64,000 nt of DNA from Melampsora larici-populina 98AG31 (taxonomy: Eukaryota > Basidiomycota > Pucciniomycetes > Pucciniales > Melampsoraceae), in NCBI RefSeq assembly GCF_000204055.1, contig NW_006768868.1, forward strand, positions 1 to 64,000. The letters run 5' to 3'. The position numbers were made by a program, and so were the translations under genes. Of the stretch, positions 1-12,151 are shown piece by piece. The notes beneath the pieces are model-generated. The model made no database searches. It was given only the letters and a program-made list of their open reading frames with translations, and had not been told where the DNA came from. Positions within the stretch are counted from its first letter, which is position 1. Each line of letters begins with the position of its first letter.

Positions 1-1858
1 AGAAATAGAAAGGATGGATTGATGTAAGAAAGAGGCGAGGACACTTACCATCTTTAGTCGAGTCATGTTGGATGGTCAGTGTGCGAAGTGATCGATTGGA
101 CAGGGCAGATAAGAGGAGAATGCACCTCCTGGACTGGAGGAACGGAGGAATGGACCAAGGTTGATTTCAGATGAAGTCAAAGCCCGGTTTGATTGGGTAT
201 TGGAGGTGGTGTACAGCCCGGTTTCCATCAATGCGGAGCCCTGTTCTGCCAAATGAAATATGTTATCTATTTGGAGCCCGGATTGGCTGCGGCTGCGGCC
301 AAATTTGGCGTGAGCTGGTCCGGGTTTGCGAAAAATAAGCGGGTATGTACCAAAAAGGGACAGGGCTTCGGGTCAGAAAAAGTGGTCGCCAAATAGTGGC
401 ATCCTTCCTTGATAACTAGAAAAGAGTCTAGATCAGATAATTTATGATTAAAGTCTTGGTTTACAACTTTTAATATCTTTTAATTTATTATGTTCTTTCC
501 ACATTAGGTCGTTGTACTCTTGAAACTAGAGCATGAGAGATGTGTATGTTTTATTTTTGTATTTTGACGCTTAGAGGGTTCTTGTACAGCAAGAATCATC
601 TTGCGGTTGACATTTTCTATTCTTTTTCTTACGCACAATGTCACTCCTAGGAGTCCAGCAGTGGTCACCGGTCTTAGGCTAGGACTTGTGATGTCATCTT
701 TTTAATTTTAAAGTCCCTTTCTTGAATAACAACAAGTTGCTGGTTATCTCTGGTTACCTCTGGTCACTGCGTCTTCAACCCACCATCCACTTCCAATCCG
801 CAATTCACTTGTTCTTTTGATTTTGACTTCTGAGTGCTATCACCATCAGTATCATATTTAGTCCCGGATCAATCATCATCTTCCTCAGTTTCTTTCTTGC
901 GCTGTTCATCATACAATCGTCTAGCTTTGTTCAATCACAGTTACCAATGTATCATCATGTGAGAGAGGTTTTCCATCTTCTATGGTATCTCTCTACACTT
1001 TTGATACTTCTTTATATTAATCATTGAGCTCAGGATCTAGATACTTTGTTTTGTCTTTTTGTGGTCATCCTCTTGTACCAACCACTCTTCCTCTCATTAT
1101 GTAGTCTGTGATATATTTCATCATCAATTATCATCAACTTTCAACTTTCATTTTTTTGTAAACTATGCTTCAATTGTCCATCTTTTGTTTTCCTCAATCA
1201 GTATTAAATGTAGGCCTGTTTGGGATCTGATAACTTGGAAATCAATCGCCTCTGTCAAAAAAGTGAATTGAAGCCCAAGCTGAGTATGTTGTTTTCTCAT
1301 TGCTTGTCAAGGTGGGTTGGCCTGGTTGGCCCAGCGCTCACCCGATGGACACAGTGTGGTAGCTGTGTGAGCTATCCTACATGGTGAGAATGGAACCTAG
1401 GTTGAAGTACTGATACATGAGCTGACCTACATGTTGACAGCATGGCCTTGTTCAGACTCATGGTATGTGAGCTTCTTCACAGGATTGGCATGTAAAATGG
1501 CATACGTACTGGCTGGGTGAGTTGACTCACATGCTGACCATGTGAGCTCTCTTCACCCTGTGAATATGTGAGCTGCTACCCTACCACTACATGGCAAGAA
1601 ATGTGAAGACAACATCAGCTGCCACGTTCCAGTATGCAGAGTTATTCTGATGTGGTTGCTACATGCCCTAATAAGGGGGCGGTGAGGATACGTATTGTTC
1701 ATGTTACAATCGCCCGGCGGTGTAGAAGATAAAAGTAATATTGTAAAGTTCATGCAGGTTCTCATTGACTCAGGCTTGATGGTACATACACAAAAAGGGA
1801 ACTCAAGTATCAGAAGAAGAATCAGGCTAGGTAAATATAAAATAGAGTGAATTTCGAA
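1..1858. other. Spacer, no supported gene
   Basis: Nothing in this stretch can be defended as a gene. Short open frames at 193-396 and 1059-1271 show no domain, no start context and no splice pattern. At about 1370-1580 the words CATGTGAGCT, GTGAGCT and CTACATG recur irregularly, which looks like decayed short-period repeat sequence. The rest is AT-rich spacer. Confidence 0.5.
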
Positions 1859-2415
1859 TCAGAAAGGATCACGACATGGTAAATGAAAACCAAACCCACT
1901 CACCACATCAAAATCATACTCATCAAAATACCGGTATATGGTGGTTTTGATATTGACTTGTTCACAATGATTTTCCAATAACTGTATTTGATGCTCAACT
2001 TCTGGATTGAAAGGGTCAATATCGGGCCCCAGAAAACCACAAAGACACAGTTTTTTGAGATGAGGCCATGTGCCTTCAAACAGCAGCCTATTTACTGATC
2101 TACAATACTCTATTGTCCAGTAGGTCCACTCAAGATAGCATAAAGATTTACACTCTCGGAAGCTGGCCAGTACGTTTGCGTTCCCACTATTAAGTGTCAG
2201 GTGAGTCAAAGATGGAAGATACAAAGAAGGAGGAGCACTATGTTCTTCTTCCTCGATGCGATCCAAGCTGAGATCGACCTTTGTCAGGCGAGGTGAGATG
2301 TGACAGATTATCTGAAACGCTAAACTTGGCAACAGATCACCACAATTGCATATACTAAGGTCTGTTATTGTTCCTGGCCAATTGTAGAAACAACATTTTT
2401 CTAAGTTAATCAGAG
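1859..2415 (-). pseudogene. LRR-like / F-box-family protein, C-terminal fragment
   Basis: The frame is open on the minus strand from an in-frame TGA near 2417 down to the stop at 1859, about 185 codons. It contains repeated leucine-rich units (LPSLTHLTLNS, CKSLCYLEW, WPHLKKLCLCG) spaced like the degenerate LRRs that follow an F-box in large fungal families. No F-box is seen, and no ATG starts the frame: the first residues already read as part of an LRR. It is either the last exon of a gene whose 5' part is missing, or a truncated paralogue. The LRR character is visible; the F-box family assignment is inference. Confidence 0.45.
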
Positions 2416-2536
2416 AATTGATTCTAGATCAAGAATTGAATTTGAGGAGTCATCATTTAATCAGTTTAATTTGCAGAAAATTAATTGAAATCAATTTGAT
2501 TGGATTACTCAACTTATTAGTCTTGAGCTCTGGAGA

Positions 2537-2650
2537 AGTCAGAGAAATAGACAAAGGAAAGTTTTGTAAATTTCACGGACAAAAACAGAGAAAACAAAAA
2601 GAAAGAGAAAGGTCCTACCTGGAGCAGTCAGAGAAATAGACAAAGGAAAG
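2537..2650. repeat. 25-bp direct repeat pair
   Basis: The 25-bp word beginning AGTCAGAGAAATAGACAAAG occurs at 2537-2561 and again at 2626-2650, an offset of 89 bp. The flanks of both copies contain GGAG, which suggests a small tandem duplication. The surrounding stretch from 2416 to 2960 has no gene that I can support. Confidence 0.7.
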
Positions 2651-2959
2651 GTGAAGAAGGAACACCTTTCCTGGGCTGCTCCAGTAGGACTATATAGTGA
2701 AACTTTTACATAACAGTTTTCACATGATGTCACATGTTTGTTGAGCACACATCTAGAAACTATGTATCTCGGGTTAGTCTTTCAGGACTTTTACATACTT
2801 GATTTGAAAGTCACACAGGACTATCCCAACAATTAGAATGTGAAATCAAATCTGGATGTAGATTAGTTTTAACCGGTTTATTGATGCACCGCAATCTTTT
2901 GGTGTTGGTGTTCGAAAGGATGAATGAGATGAGCTTGAATTGAAGAGGGAAGCCACCTT

Positions 2960-3290
2960 ACAAGCCTGTACCCTTGCCCCTGGGTACAGGGTTTCTGCTC
3001 CGCACTAAAGAGCGGGGAGTGCCGGATCAGGGCGGTGAGCGGAGCGATTGCTCCGCTCTAGGAATTCCAGGTATCCTGGAGCGGGGCGGAGGCTCTGCTT
3101 CAATGCGCGGTGCGCAGAGCACCAAAAAAAGCGCTCCACACCCGCTCCGCTCCCGCACTTTTGAGTGGAGCTGTTCCAGCATTGATGGAGTCTCTGTGCC
3201 AGGTTCTCACAATTAGTCGTAAGCCCCTCTGCAAGAGCGCGGAAGCAGCCATGAAGTGAGGGCTTTGTTAGGCTATGTTTTAGTGAAATC
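2960..3290. repeat. GC-rich palindromic island
   Basis: A sharply GC-rich block sits in AT-rich sequence. It contains perfect or near-perfect short palindromes, for example GAGCGGAGC / GCTCCGCTC separated by four bases at about 3038-3059, and CTGTACCC / GGGTACAG at about 2970-2990. Open frames exist on both strands (3-fold shadows of the GC content) and are not believed to be genes. It resembles a non-autonomous repeat, but I could not define its ends or a target duplication. Confidence 0.4.
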
Positions 3291-3299
3291 ATTCCCGTT

Positions 3300-4546
3300 G
3301 ATAAAATCCTGGAACTCTACATACAATTTCAAAGTTCTATCCCCTAATAATTTAGGTTTCAATGCCTTCAACTTTTTATCTTCAATTTTGGAAGCAACAA
3401 GCTTCTTAGGAACACCTGTACATATATGAAATGGGATCGTTAAAACTTACTACTAGCTTGGTATTAAAATACCAAAGGAAAGTATTTGGTGCAAAGCCCA
3501 AGGCCTAAGCCCAGGGTATAAAATTGCTGACATAAACTGAACACGTCCTACGGGGTGGCTAGCGGCTTTCTTAAATGAAAAATAACCGTCCACGATAATA
3601 AAGACATAAACAAACAAAGAAACATAACCAAATACTAACATAACCACAAACACCACAACGTAAACCACAAAAGAAACCACTACCAAAATAACAAATAAAG
3701 AAATACAATAACTGGGTTTTTTTAAACACAACAAACTTTTTAAATGTAAAGGAACAAAACATAACTCTAACACATCTTGCTTAAAGGGTGGGAAGGAGGG
3801 ATCAAAAATTTGATTTGAACTAATATACGATGAGTTTTAAACAAGCTAGATAATGATTCTTGAGTTCGAAGACAATCTTTGACAAAAGTAAACACGATGG
3901 GAGTTGGTAAAGAGAGAATAAATTGAATGATGTCATATCTGTAATTTGAGAGAAGATACACCAGGGGGTAAACTTCCTTGGCCTCGGATGGTTCTGGACA
4001 CATGTCCAGGGATCTTGTTGCGAGAACCAAGACCAAGCGGTTCCGGTAACAAAATGAGGAGAACCGTGTGACAATCAGTCATTTTCACCGGTTTTTGTGG
4101 GTTCAAAATGACCAAAAATTGTAGTCAAAGATGGCATGAAGGTTGGTCAAGACTTGGATGAGACAATACCTTGACCCAAGTGCAACCATCTGGTTGTGAT
4201 GCAATGTGTTTGACCTTGTCAGTCTTTGCTCGGCTGAGCTGTCCATCAATGGGTCCAGCACTCTTGAATACAGCCTGCTTTTTGGTGACTGCTACATGAT
4301 GGCAGCGTTTTTGTTCCGTAAAACCTGGACACCTCCTGGACACGTTCCAAAACAATTGAAATGTTGTAACGTGTCCGTAACGCTATTAATCCTAGTTTTG
4401 GAATATGTCACTTACCCCCTGGTGTATAAGAACCGACCCGTCAGTTCCCAGAACCACATGTAATGTAATGTTACCAACTTTCCCATTCCACTAGGTTAAT
4501 AACAAGTTACCAACAGCGAGTAAAAATCAAGGAATAGGTGTGGCTC
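3300..4546. other. Spacer, no supported gene
   Basis: AT-rich sequence with several overlapping short open frames on the minus strand (3453-4115) and one pair at 4125-4463. None shows a recognisable domain or a consistent exon structure. The 3600-3770 block is compositionally simple (AACAAA-type on the plus strand), which by itself keeps frames open on the minus strand. Confidence 0.5.
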
Positions 4547-5141
4547 TGTTGGCATTGGATGGTGTGAGGGAGTTACTCGGAAAGGCTGGCCCTGGGGCCT
4601 GGATTGCAGCAAGCGGATGGACGGATCAGGGAAGCACTGAGGGTGGCCATGCTAGGCGCTGAGCCGCTCCACCGGAGGGCTCCCCACTTCTGATAGAAGA
4701 AAGAGAAATTGATAGCAGCGGCCTGAAACTTAACCCCTGTCTGACAGAGGGTGGTGGGCGGTAAAACGAAAAAACAACAAAGATTGAGCAGAAGATAGGA
4801 GATTTCTTGAATTAGACTGAAACAATATAGAGGTTGGACTAATAGGCTTGCTTGAGATGGATACGAAGAAAATAATAACAATATTTTTTGTAAGTATAGT
4901 GAAACAACTTTTTGGGATTTTTGGTTTGGGACAACAAAAGAATTACAATAGATCAGAAAAGAAAACTCGGTCTGAGCTCGTGATAGAGCTGTCGCAGCAC
5001 TTGGCACGAATCCCTCCGTTGGGGGGGATGTCGTCTGCCATTTCTGTTGCACCTCTTCCGAGATGAGGCTCACGCCTTCTCCTTGCCTAGGTGTCACTCG
5101 CCTTACACCAATTCCATTATGTTAATACTCCGTGCCAACTA
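4547..5141 (-). repeat. Probable solo LTR, family A copy 1
   Basis: About 590 bp whose plus-strand left edge reads TGTTGGCA and whose right edge reads TGCCAAC, in keeping with LTR-type inverted ends. Read on the minus strand, it aligns along its whole length with 29560-30137. Shared blocks include CCGCCCACCACCCTCT, GGGGTTAAGTTTCAGGC, CAGGCCCCAGGGCCA and the AGAGGTGCA..AATTGGCAG-type segment. No gag or pol sequence adjoins it, so it is probably a solo LTR. An open frame at 4573-5097 inside it is not considered a gene. The exact ends are uncertain because no clean target duplication was found. Confidence 0.6.
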
Positions 5142-5183
5142 CAAGGATTCAAGGCCATTTGTTGTCAACCTCATGTCTCTTCA

Positions 5184-5512
5184 AGCTGGGCTAGGGCTGT
5201 GACCCGACCCTGTGAGTTCAGGGCCGGCCCCGGGGCCAAATGAAGCCCTGAGCGAGCCCGATGGCGTCTGAGAACTGCTCAGGGCCAACCAGGGCCGCTC
5301 GGAGAGTAGCGTGAAGGCATTTTTTGGGCGAAAAAAGGGTTGGCAACCCGGCCCCGTCGGTGCCCGAGCTGCCCGAGGCGCCCACGGGGCCGCAATTAAC
5401 CGTTATTGAGCTGCATGTGAATGCCCCGGGGCGCGTACCGTCAGCTTTGTGAAAGTCGTCGAGCAGAGTCGGCCGGGCGGGACCGGGGCCGGGTCACAGC
5501 CCCCAGCTGGGC
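5184..5512. mobile_element. hAT-like GC-rich MITE with 8-bp target duplication
   Basis: Element 5192-5504 (313 bp) is bounded by near-identical inverted termini sharing GGGCTGTGACCCG, and flanked by the perfect 8-bp direct repeat AGCTGGGC at 5184-5191 and 5505-5512. An 8-bp duplication and short termini of this kind are characteristic of hAT elements. The interior is very GC-rich (GGCCGGCCCCGGGGCC-type blocks), unlike its surroundings, and encodes nothing recognisable. Classification as hAT rests on target-site length and terminal form only. Confidence 0.7.
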
Positions 5513-6036
5513 TGCCGGACTGGGTCGACCCGGCTTTTAACTATGCTGGCCCCGGGCATGGTCTCAGCCTCCGGACCACGGCCGGATGAGTGCATACTCG
5601 AGACCCGCGCCTTGCCACCGACCCCCGGGTGCTACTGGTCGATATCTTTGGAAACACCCGCGCGTACCCCGTTTCACGCTCAGCAATTTTGAAGGTGCAC
5701 CGTGCTTCTTTCTACAAGACAGACTGACAGGTAAGTTTCTTCACCACTATTCTTCATCAGTAGTCTTGATAAACGGCAAAAGAAAGCTGATGATGCATCA
5801 TTTATCTGATCCAGAGGAACTCGCTGTGAAAGCTATTGTGACCTTTATAGCGCGTCAAGAGACCAATTCTCAGACATCAAAAACACCAAGTCGACCATAC
5901 ATCATATCATCAATAACTCGAAAACTTGTAGAAACTTGGATCTAGCTTGCTTCCTAGAGCTAAGTTTCGTTCTTCAACAGTATTACGAAACTAAGTCAAC
6001 GATCATCAAACCTCAAATTAGAAGATCCTACAAAAA
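5513..6036. other. Upstream region of the Ima1 gene
   Basis: Between the MITE and the Ima1 start codon. A 119-codon open frame (5586-5945) starts in GC-rich sequence next to the MITE and shows no family resemblance. A GTAAGT-type splice donor at about 5731 could end a short upstream exon. I cannot find the first Cys-x2-Cys zinc-binding pair of the Ima1 N-terminal domain here. Confidence 0.35.
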
Positions 6037-7891
6037 ATGAATAATTCTCAGTCGAACCTATCACCTCAACGGAAAGCTCAAACTTCTCACTTTTTAACTA
6101 CACCTGGTGATCATCTTACTCGTTCTGAACAAAACCTTGAATCTGAAACACCATTCTGTCGAACCTGCACTGCAAACCAAGCTCTACAAATGAATTTGTT
6201 AGCCAATTATCTTCCAAATGAAACTGAAGATGATCATCTAAGTGGGAGTAGTAAAGCAGGAACCAGTTCCGTACGTTGATAATATTTTTTACATGCGTTG
6301 TAACGAATCTGAATTTTAATACCAAACTTTCTTTTCGATTTAGGAGATGCGACGACTTTTAGATGCGCTTCCACAATACAAAGAGTCATTAGAAGCTCGT
6401 TATCCAGTTCTATGCTCCGAATGTTCACCAAAAGTTTCAGCTATCATTCAAAAAAGGAACTATAAATCCAAGGCATACGTACTACACAGCTCAGCCCGTC
6501 GTCTTTCACAACTACCCTCTACTCATCATCTGAACACCGATACTCGACCAGAAATTATCTCTCCCTTTAATCGTGTTACATTTCAGAGACCTCTCATTAA
6601 GGGTATGGGAAGTAGACTTTGGATTCTTCAGGAATGGGTTTGGCGGTTACGTGGGGTTTTGTGGATGTTTAGTCATTTATCTGGAGTGTTGGTAAATTTA
6701 TTTTGTTGGTGATTTTTATCGATGTTCGTTCAATCTATTTGATCTCTGCTAATATATCATGATCATTGTTGATTTGACAGATGCATCGCCACTCACGCTG
6801 GGATTGACTTCCCTCTGTAGTCATGAACACCAAGCAAGTCACTCAACATCAGGTCCTACTCATACCATATGCTATCCTTCACTTCTTGAGAAATATCGCT
6901 TTCAAGTCCTCGTCTTTCATATATTGGAATTCTTTTGGGCTTTTTTCGATTTCACTTGGTCACAAGTTCGTAAAAACAAGGCACAAGGCATTCATACGAA
7001 AATTATTGGACGTTTATCATATCTTGTATGATAAAAGTTTTTTGCATATCCAATTGTCTAATCAATGAACTCATCATTCTCGATTTGGTTCTTCTATTTT
7101 CAGTGCTTCAATGCAGTTGCCTACATACTTCGACTATTTTCTCTCCTTTTGACTCAAGAGCCCTTTTTATCATACCTTCGAAGATCGAGGTTGTGGGTTC
7201 CGGATCTTGTTTCTTTAAGGAATCCTCGAACTTTTGGAATCATTAGCATCACTTTGGCCATGGTGAGTGTTGATATCTATCGTTCCATTTGGGATCATCT
7301 CGTATCTGATTCGTCTCATAGCTTTTTGTTAGCTGTTTATATTCACTTAGAATCGATTCTCCTATCAGGTTGACATCTACCAAGAAATCCAACGTTCAAT
7401 CTACTCTGAGACCAAAACTACCTATACCTAAACCAGTCTCAGACGAAGATCTGTTCTCTACCCTTTCACTAAGCGCTTCCCAAAATATATCGGCAAATCA
7501 TAAACCTAAACTTGATATAAACCAGAACAACTCTAATCACGAAACACCAATCTTTGGTAAATCTACTGCATTATCCAATCCGTTAATTGGAACATCTCAT
7601 CAAATTGAAGAAACATCAGAAAATGAATTTGGAAATATGGATTGGGAACCTATCAACACACCTAAACCTTTTAATGAATCAGTTTTACTTCATCCTCAAA
7701 CCTTTTTACCACCTGTTAATCATAGGGATGAAATTGGAATTGAAGATATGTTCAAAGAAAGTTTTAATGTTAGTTGTAATGAAAACAACGAAAAGGATAA
7801 GAAAAGGAACAAAAGTTTAAGTTGGACTGATTGGATTCCTGGGGGATTTTTGAGGAGAGGTGCGCATGGAAGTAAAGCAAAGGATAGGTAA
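6037..7891 (+). CDS. ima1: Ima1-like inner nuclear membrane protein (TMEM201/Samp1 family)
   Basis: Five exons join in one consistent frame: 6037-6270, 6344-6708, 6821-7025, 7104-7262 and 7322-7891, giving about 510 residues. The N-terminal part carries the Ima1_N signature: FCRTC followed by NQ and LLANYLP at about residues 43-65, then a Leu-rich segment ending YKESLEARYPVLC with a second Cys-x2-Cys (CSEC). Four hydrophobic segments follow (SHLSGVLVNLF, VLVFHILEFFWAFF, AYILRLFSLLLT and FGIISITLAMLFVSCLYSL), and then a long polar tail. Ima1 proteins sit in the inner nuclear membrane and link heterochromatin or centromeres to the envelope. The second intron uses a GTGATT donor, because the more usual-looking GTAAAT/CAG pair leads straight to a stop. 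The usual first zinc-binding pair upstream of FCRTC is not visible, so the start may lie further 5'. Confidence 0.8.
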
Positions 7892-8825
7892 TATCAAAAT
7901 ATAGTTTGGATTTCATTTTTCATTTTCGGGCTATCATGGCTCAAGCCAACATTTTAGTCTGTTTCATCTTTATTTGCAAGTTAATTGGATTTCTCAAGAT
8001 CATAAATTTGACTGTTTCATGAACATCATATCAAACCCATCAAATTCAAACTCATTCAAACGAGTCTCTTTGGTCTCTATCACAGTCGTATTTTTATAGA
8101 CGTAGAATCATATCAGTCATCAACAAAATTCTTTGAGTCAAGGCCAAACAACTTGATATTTCTGTGGGAAAAATCAGGTCATGAAGACTAACAGATCAAT
8201 CAATAATTCATAAAAGCTACCATGATGTTGATTTGATTTTGATCATATACATAGTGCATCACAGCAAGACTCAACAAGCACCGGGTATTTGTTCCAAAGC
8301 CATGGTCGTGGCCAGTTCTTGAGTTCTTCAGGATCTGATCTCACTTTTGAAATGGGCTTGTTGTCAGCTATCCAAAACTGTTTGGGTATTTCTCATAGTA
8401 TCAAATCTCAAAAGTGTTCAGATATTGCCAATGACCAACTTTTTGGTCTCTGTCAAGTTTGTATTCAACAATATATGCACAGGTTGGTTGGGTGGCACGC
8501 AGTTGTGAGAGAAAAAAATATGTATTTGTGGTTACAAAGAACCTACTAGGAAGGTAACTCCTTCTTTGGTACATCACATCAAGTTGTAATCCATGTTACA
8601 CTTGAGAGATAGAAATCTAGAAAACTCAAACTCACTCACGCATTACACCTCGTCTCGCTTGAAAGATTTGAGTTCTCGCGCATGATATTCACAATGACAT
8701 CACACCTATCGGTATGTATTGTGTGTAATTAAGCAGAATTAAGCTCACGCTCAACCATCCAGGTCAGAAGAGTTTGTCGTGATTTTCATTGGTTTCGACC
8801 TTGATTTCTAATCAGAGATTAAAAA
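7892..8825. other. Spacer between Ima1 and reductase copy 1
   Basis: 3' flank of the Ima1 gene and promoter side of the reductase gene at 8826. An 86-codon frame at 8289-8549 has no recognisable feature. No other supported element is visible. Confidence 0.5.
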
Positions 8826-10672
8826 ATGCCTTCCACCAAGCCTTGTAAGCGTATTCAGGCTATCCTCTCAAATGAACTAGCACATGGGCTGATTTATTGA
8901 AAGCTGACTCTACTCCCTGTCAACACACAGCATCTCACGTTTTAGTAACTGGCGCGTATGTCTTTTTTGATTAGGAAAATTGAACTTTTCAAGAATCTCA
9001 CCATTTCGATTCTTTCCCCCCTTTCGAATCTATAGGAGTGGATATATCGCTAGTTGGACATGTCAATTCTTACTTGAAGGTGGTTTCAAAGTGCGTGGAA
9101 CGGTGAGATCAAAAGAGAAAGGAGATCATCTCTCGCAAATTTTTGAAAGATTCGGAAATAAATGGTCATATGTGGTGATCGAGGATATCGAAAAGGTTTG
9201 ATCACAATTCTGATTAATAGATGATATTTAAAGATTCTGATCTAATGCTACATCACTTCACATCTCATCTAAATTCTTGATCTCCGTTACCAAAAGCCAA
9301 ATGGTTTTGATGAAGCTGTCAAAGACATTGATTCAGTGGCCCACATCGCTTCGCCCTGCCACATGAATGTAAGCACTTTCCACCAAGTTCAAAGGGATTT
9401 AATGTATGGGAAGCTATGGGATGATATCATTTACCTTGAACGTCTACAAAACACAGGTGACTGACGACCCTTACAAATATGTGATCAATCCTGCCGTCAT
9501 TGGAACCTTATCGATATTGAATTCAGCTAATGGACCTAATGGAAAATCTGTCAAGCGTATCGTCATCACCTCATCATTGGCGGCAGTTTTGAATCCAACA
9601 AATGATTTGAATCATGTCTTCAATGAAAGTGAATGGAATGAATACTCCTCAGAAGTCGTAAAAGCCAAAGGAAAAGATTCTCCGCCTGTAGAGATTTACC
9701 GGTGCTCCAAAGTAGTTGAGTCGTCTGGTTTGAATTTAATAACTAAGTCGTCCACTCTCTTGACTCCTGAATCATATCCCTCAAATTTATTCGTTGTATT
9801 CAGACGGCCGAAAAGGCGGCCTGGAGCTTTATGAAGGAAAACCAACCAGCCTTTGACCTAGTCACTCTTTGTCCGTCTTACGTGTATGTAGAACATTCCT
9901 CTAACGGCTATATAAGAATTTCTTCATGAATTGACTGATTTTTTCTTTTGAAAATCAAAAGCTTGGGTCCAGTTATTCATCAGGTCAAGGATTCGAAGTC
10001 GATAAATGGAAGCGTGAAATTATTTTACAATTACCTCGTCGGAATTAGTGACGCCGAATCAGCAAAAGTTTGTTCGTTTTTACTTCTGATGAGATAGGCA
10101 GGTGAACAAGAAGATGTAACATCTAATGTTTGATGACCGGACTATTGTAGAAACCCTTCTCGTCCGAGGTAGACGTGCGTGATCTTGCAGTCGCCCACAT
10201 CCAGGCACTTGTAATCGAGAAAGCCGGAGGAAATAGATACGCTATTTCTAAACGTTGGTTAGATCCTGATCATGTACTCTGTTTGACATGTGGAGGATCA
10301 AAAAATTTCAACGCTTTGGTTTATTATCTAACTCAACACCCCATCCTATGTCTTTTTTGTAGAGGCGTTTACTTGGCAAGACGCACTGGATATCCTTCAC
10401 GAAAAAGGCCAAGGGAAAGATTGGCCGAATTCTACGAAAGGAGAACCAGGTGAGAGATACTTTTAGATTCAACGGGAGAGAGTTGGTATGTGAGACTTGA
10501 TACTGAAAATATTGTCAAACTAGGTAGCGGAAAGTCTGCAAAACAAAATCTATATGATGCTTCTAAATCAATCAATGATTTGGATATGAAGTATCGACCA
10601 TTTGAAGAGACTATAATAGATATGAGTAACTCATTGAAGGCTCTTTCCAAGACATGGCGATATGTATTGTAA
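8826..10672 (+). CDS. NAD(P)-dependent reductase, extended SDR (GRE2 / aldehyde reductase type), copy 1
   Basis: Ten short exons; the first five are 8826-8844, 8931-8955, 9036-9195, 9297-9368 and 9457-9714, and the last ends with the stop at 10670-10672. The spliced product is roughly 340 residues, the normal length of the family. Visible features are a Rossmann nucleotide-binding motif VLVTGASGYIA near the N-terminus, then KVRGTVRS (typical of NADP(H) binding), IVITSSLAAV with the catalytic Ser, and YRCSK as the catalytic YxxxK. Later landmarks are LCPSYV, LGPVIHQV, VDVRDLAVAHI and EKAGGNRYAIS. Relatives reduce aldehydes, ketones or methylglyoxal with NADPH in the cytosol; the substrate cannot be told from sequence. 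No stop or frameshift is seen. It is closest to the minus-strand copy at 61360-63148, sharing NHVFNE and the C-terminal KQNLYDASKS block. Confidence 0.85.
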
Positions 10673-12151
10673 GGCTTGGTTTGTGAATTCTTCATTTGAA
10701 GCATTTTTACCACATCTCATGGACTCCTGTTGTGTGGTGATGAGACGTATTTGTTTATGCCGTGGTAATATTTCTAGCTTCAAACCTACAAGAGCACGAA
10801 TAAGAAAATCACTTGTCAAAGAACAACACCAGTTTGAACATAAAACAGTCCATATAAATGAGATTGTTCAGGATGGCTTCCAAGGAAATGGAATAGATCA
10901 AAAGATAGGAAATGAAATAAACAGATAAAGAAAGAGACACTATTAGGAAAAGTGTGATGCTGATTTATCTCATCTTATTGAGCGGCTCGGACTACTTCCC
11001 AGGGCCTGACTGGCTATCCAACTGAGAAGATTTGTTGTGCAGTCTTCATTGAAACTAAAGTAAAAAAATTATACCTTGCTGTGTTTTGACCTTGAATTTG
11101 GTCAGGATTCTCCCCGATGATGACAGAACCAGCCTGTCAATCATCAGAAATGGGGTCTTTAAGATCTTGAAGCCAAGACTTACCCCTCACTGATTGTTAT
11201 TAAACCCAGCTAATGTTCAAACCTGTGGATCTGACCTTATCAGATTTCCTTAAGAAGGGCTGGAATGTCAAATACCCCATCCACCATCTAAATTATTGCA
11301 TATAAGAAATTGTTGAGATAGTTTTAAAAGCAACACCAAGACAGCAGCACAGCATAGTGTTACAAGGCAGGTTGGCATTGAGTAACTCTATGGGTTATAA
11401 GGGAATTTCCTGAGGTTCTAATGCTGCTCCCTTAGTTACGCTACAACTTAACTAAGTCCCACAGTCACACACTTCGTCCTTGCAAGCTTGGGTATCTGGT
11501 GAGGGACTTGGGACTAATTGGCCGTGCTTGGTAGTTGCGCAGGACCCTTTAAGTTTGAGTTTGATGTGGAGACTTTTTCACCATGCCAAATACTATCACT
11601 TTCACTCAATCAACCCATGTGACCATTTTAACTGGAGATACTTGAAGCAATTCCTATCACATCTGTTTATTCAGAATTCTTCTAACATTCTCTCAGCATC
11701 CACAAAGAAGAGAAGAGGTGTCTCGAATATGAAATTTGGTTGCTGGCAGTGACTGTATCTTCAAAACAAAATTTACAAACAACCTCCTAGAGCACAATCC
11801 TCTTGTATGGTGAGAGGACTGCTATCTGATCCAACGCATTTGGTCAAAGACCAAAGTTGTGCATTTGATTGTTCAGAAGATTTTAGTCTCCTCAGAAAAT
11901 ATGTAGCATCCAAACTGCAAAAGTTAGGCAACTGTATGCCTCAACGGACCTTTTGAATTCCTGCTCAATCACCAAAATTATGTGATTAGTCAGAAGTCCC
12001 TATCCCGGGCACCAAGAGTGCAAGGTTAATAGAGCCCTGGAATGAATTTGGACTTGTGTTAAGTTGAGGTTATTCTATCCAAATTAGAGTAACTTTTATG
12101 ACATTCATGAGCTATCTCAATGCTGTTGCATAGAGGATGCACTATATTACC
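10673..12151. other. Spacer, no supported gene
   Basis: About 1.5 kb without a defensible gene. Open frames at 10662-10928 and 11480-11752 show no domain, and their composition matches the surrounding non-coding DNA. Confidence 0.45.

Noticed and set aside
193..396. 67-codon open frame in a GC-rich patch
   Set aside because: No domain, no splice context, and the composition explains the opening.
2974..3292. Overlapping frames on both strands
   Set aside because: Both are shadows of the GC-rich palindromic repeat at 2960-3290.
4573..5097. 174-codon minus-strand frame
   Set aside because: Lies wholly inside the LTR-like repeat, and the homologous copy at 29560-30137 does not keep the frame.
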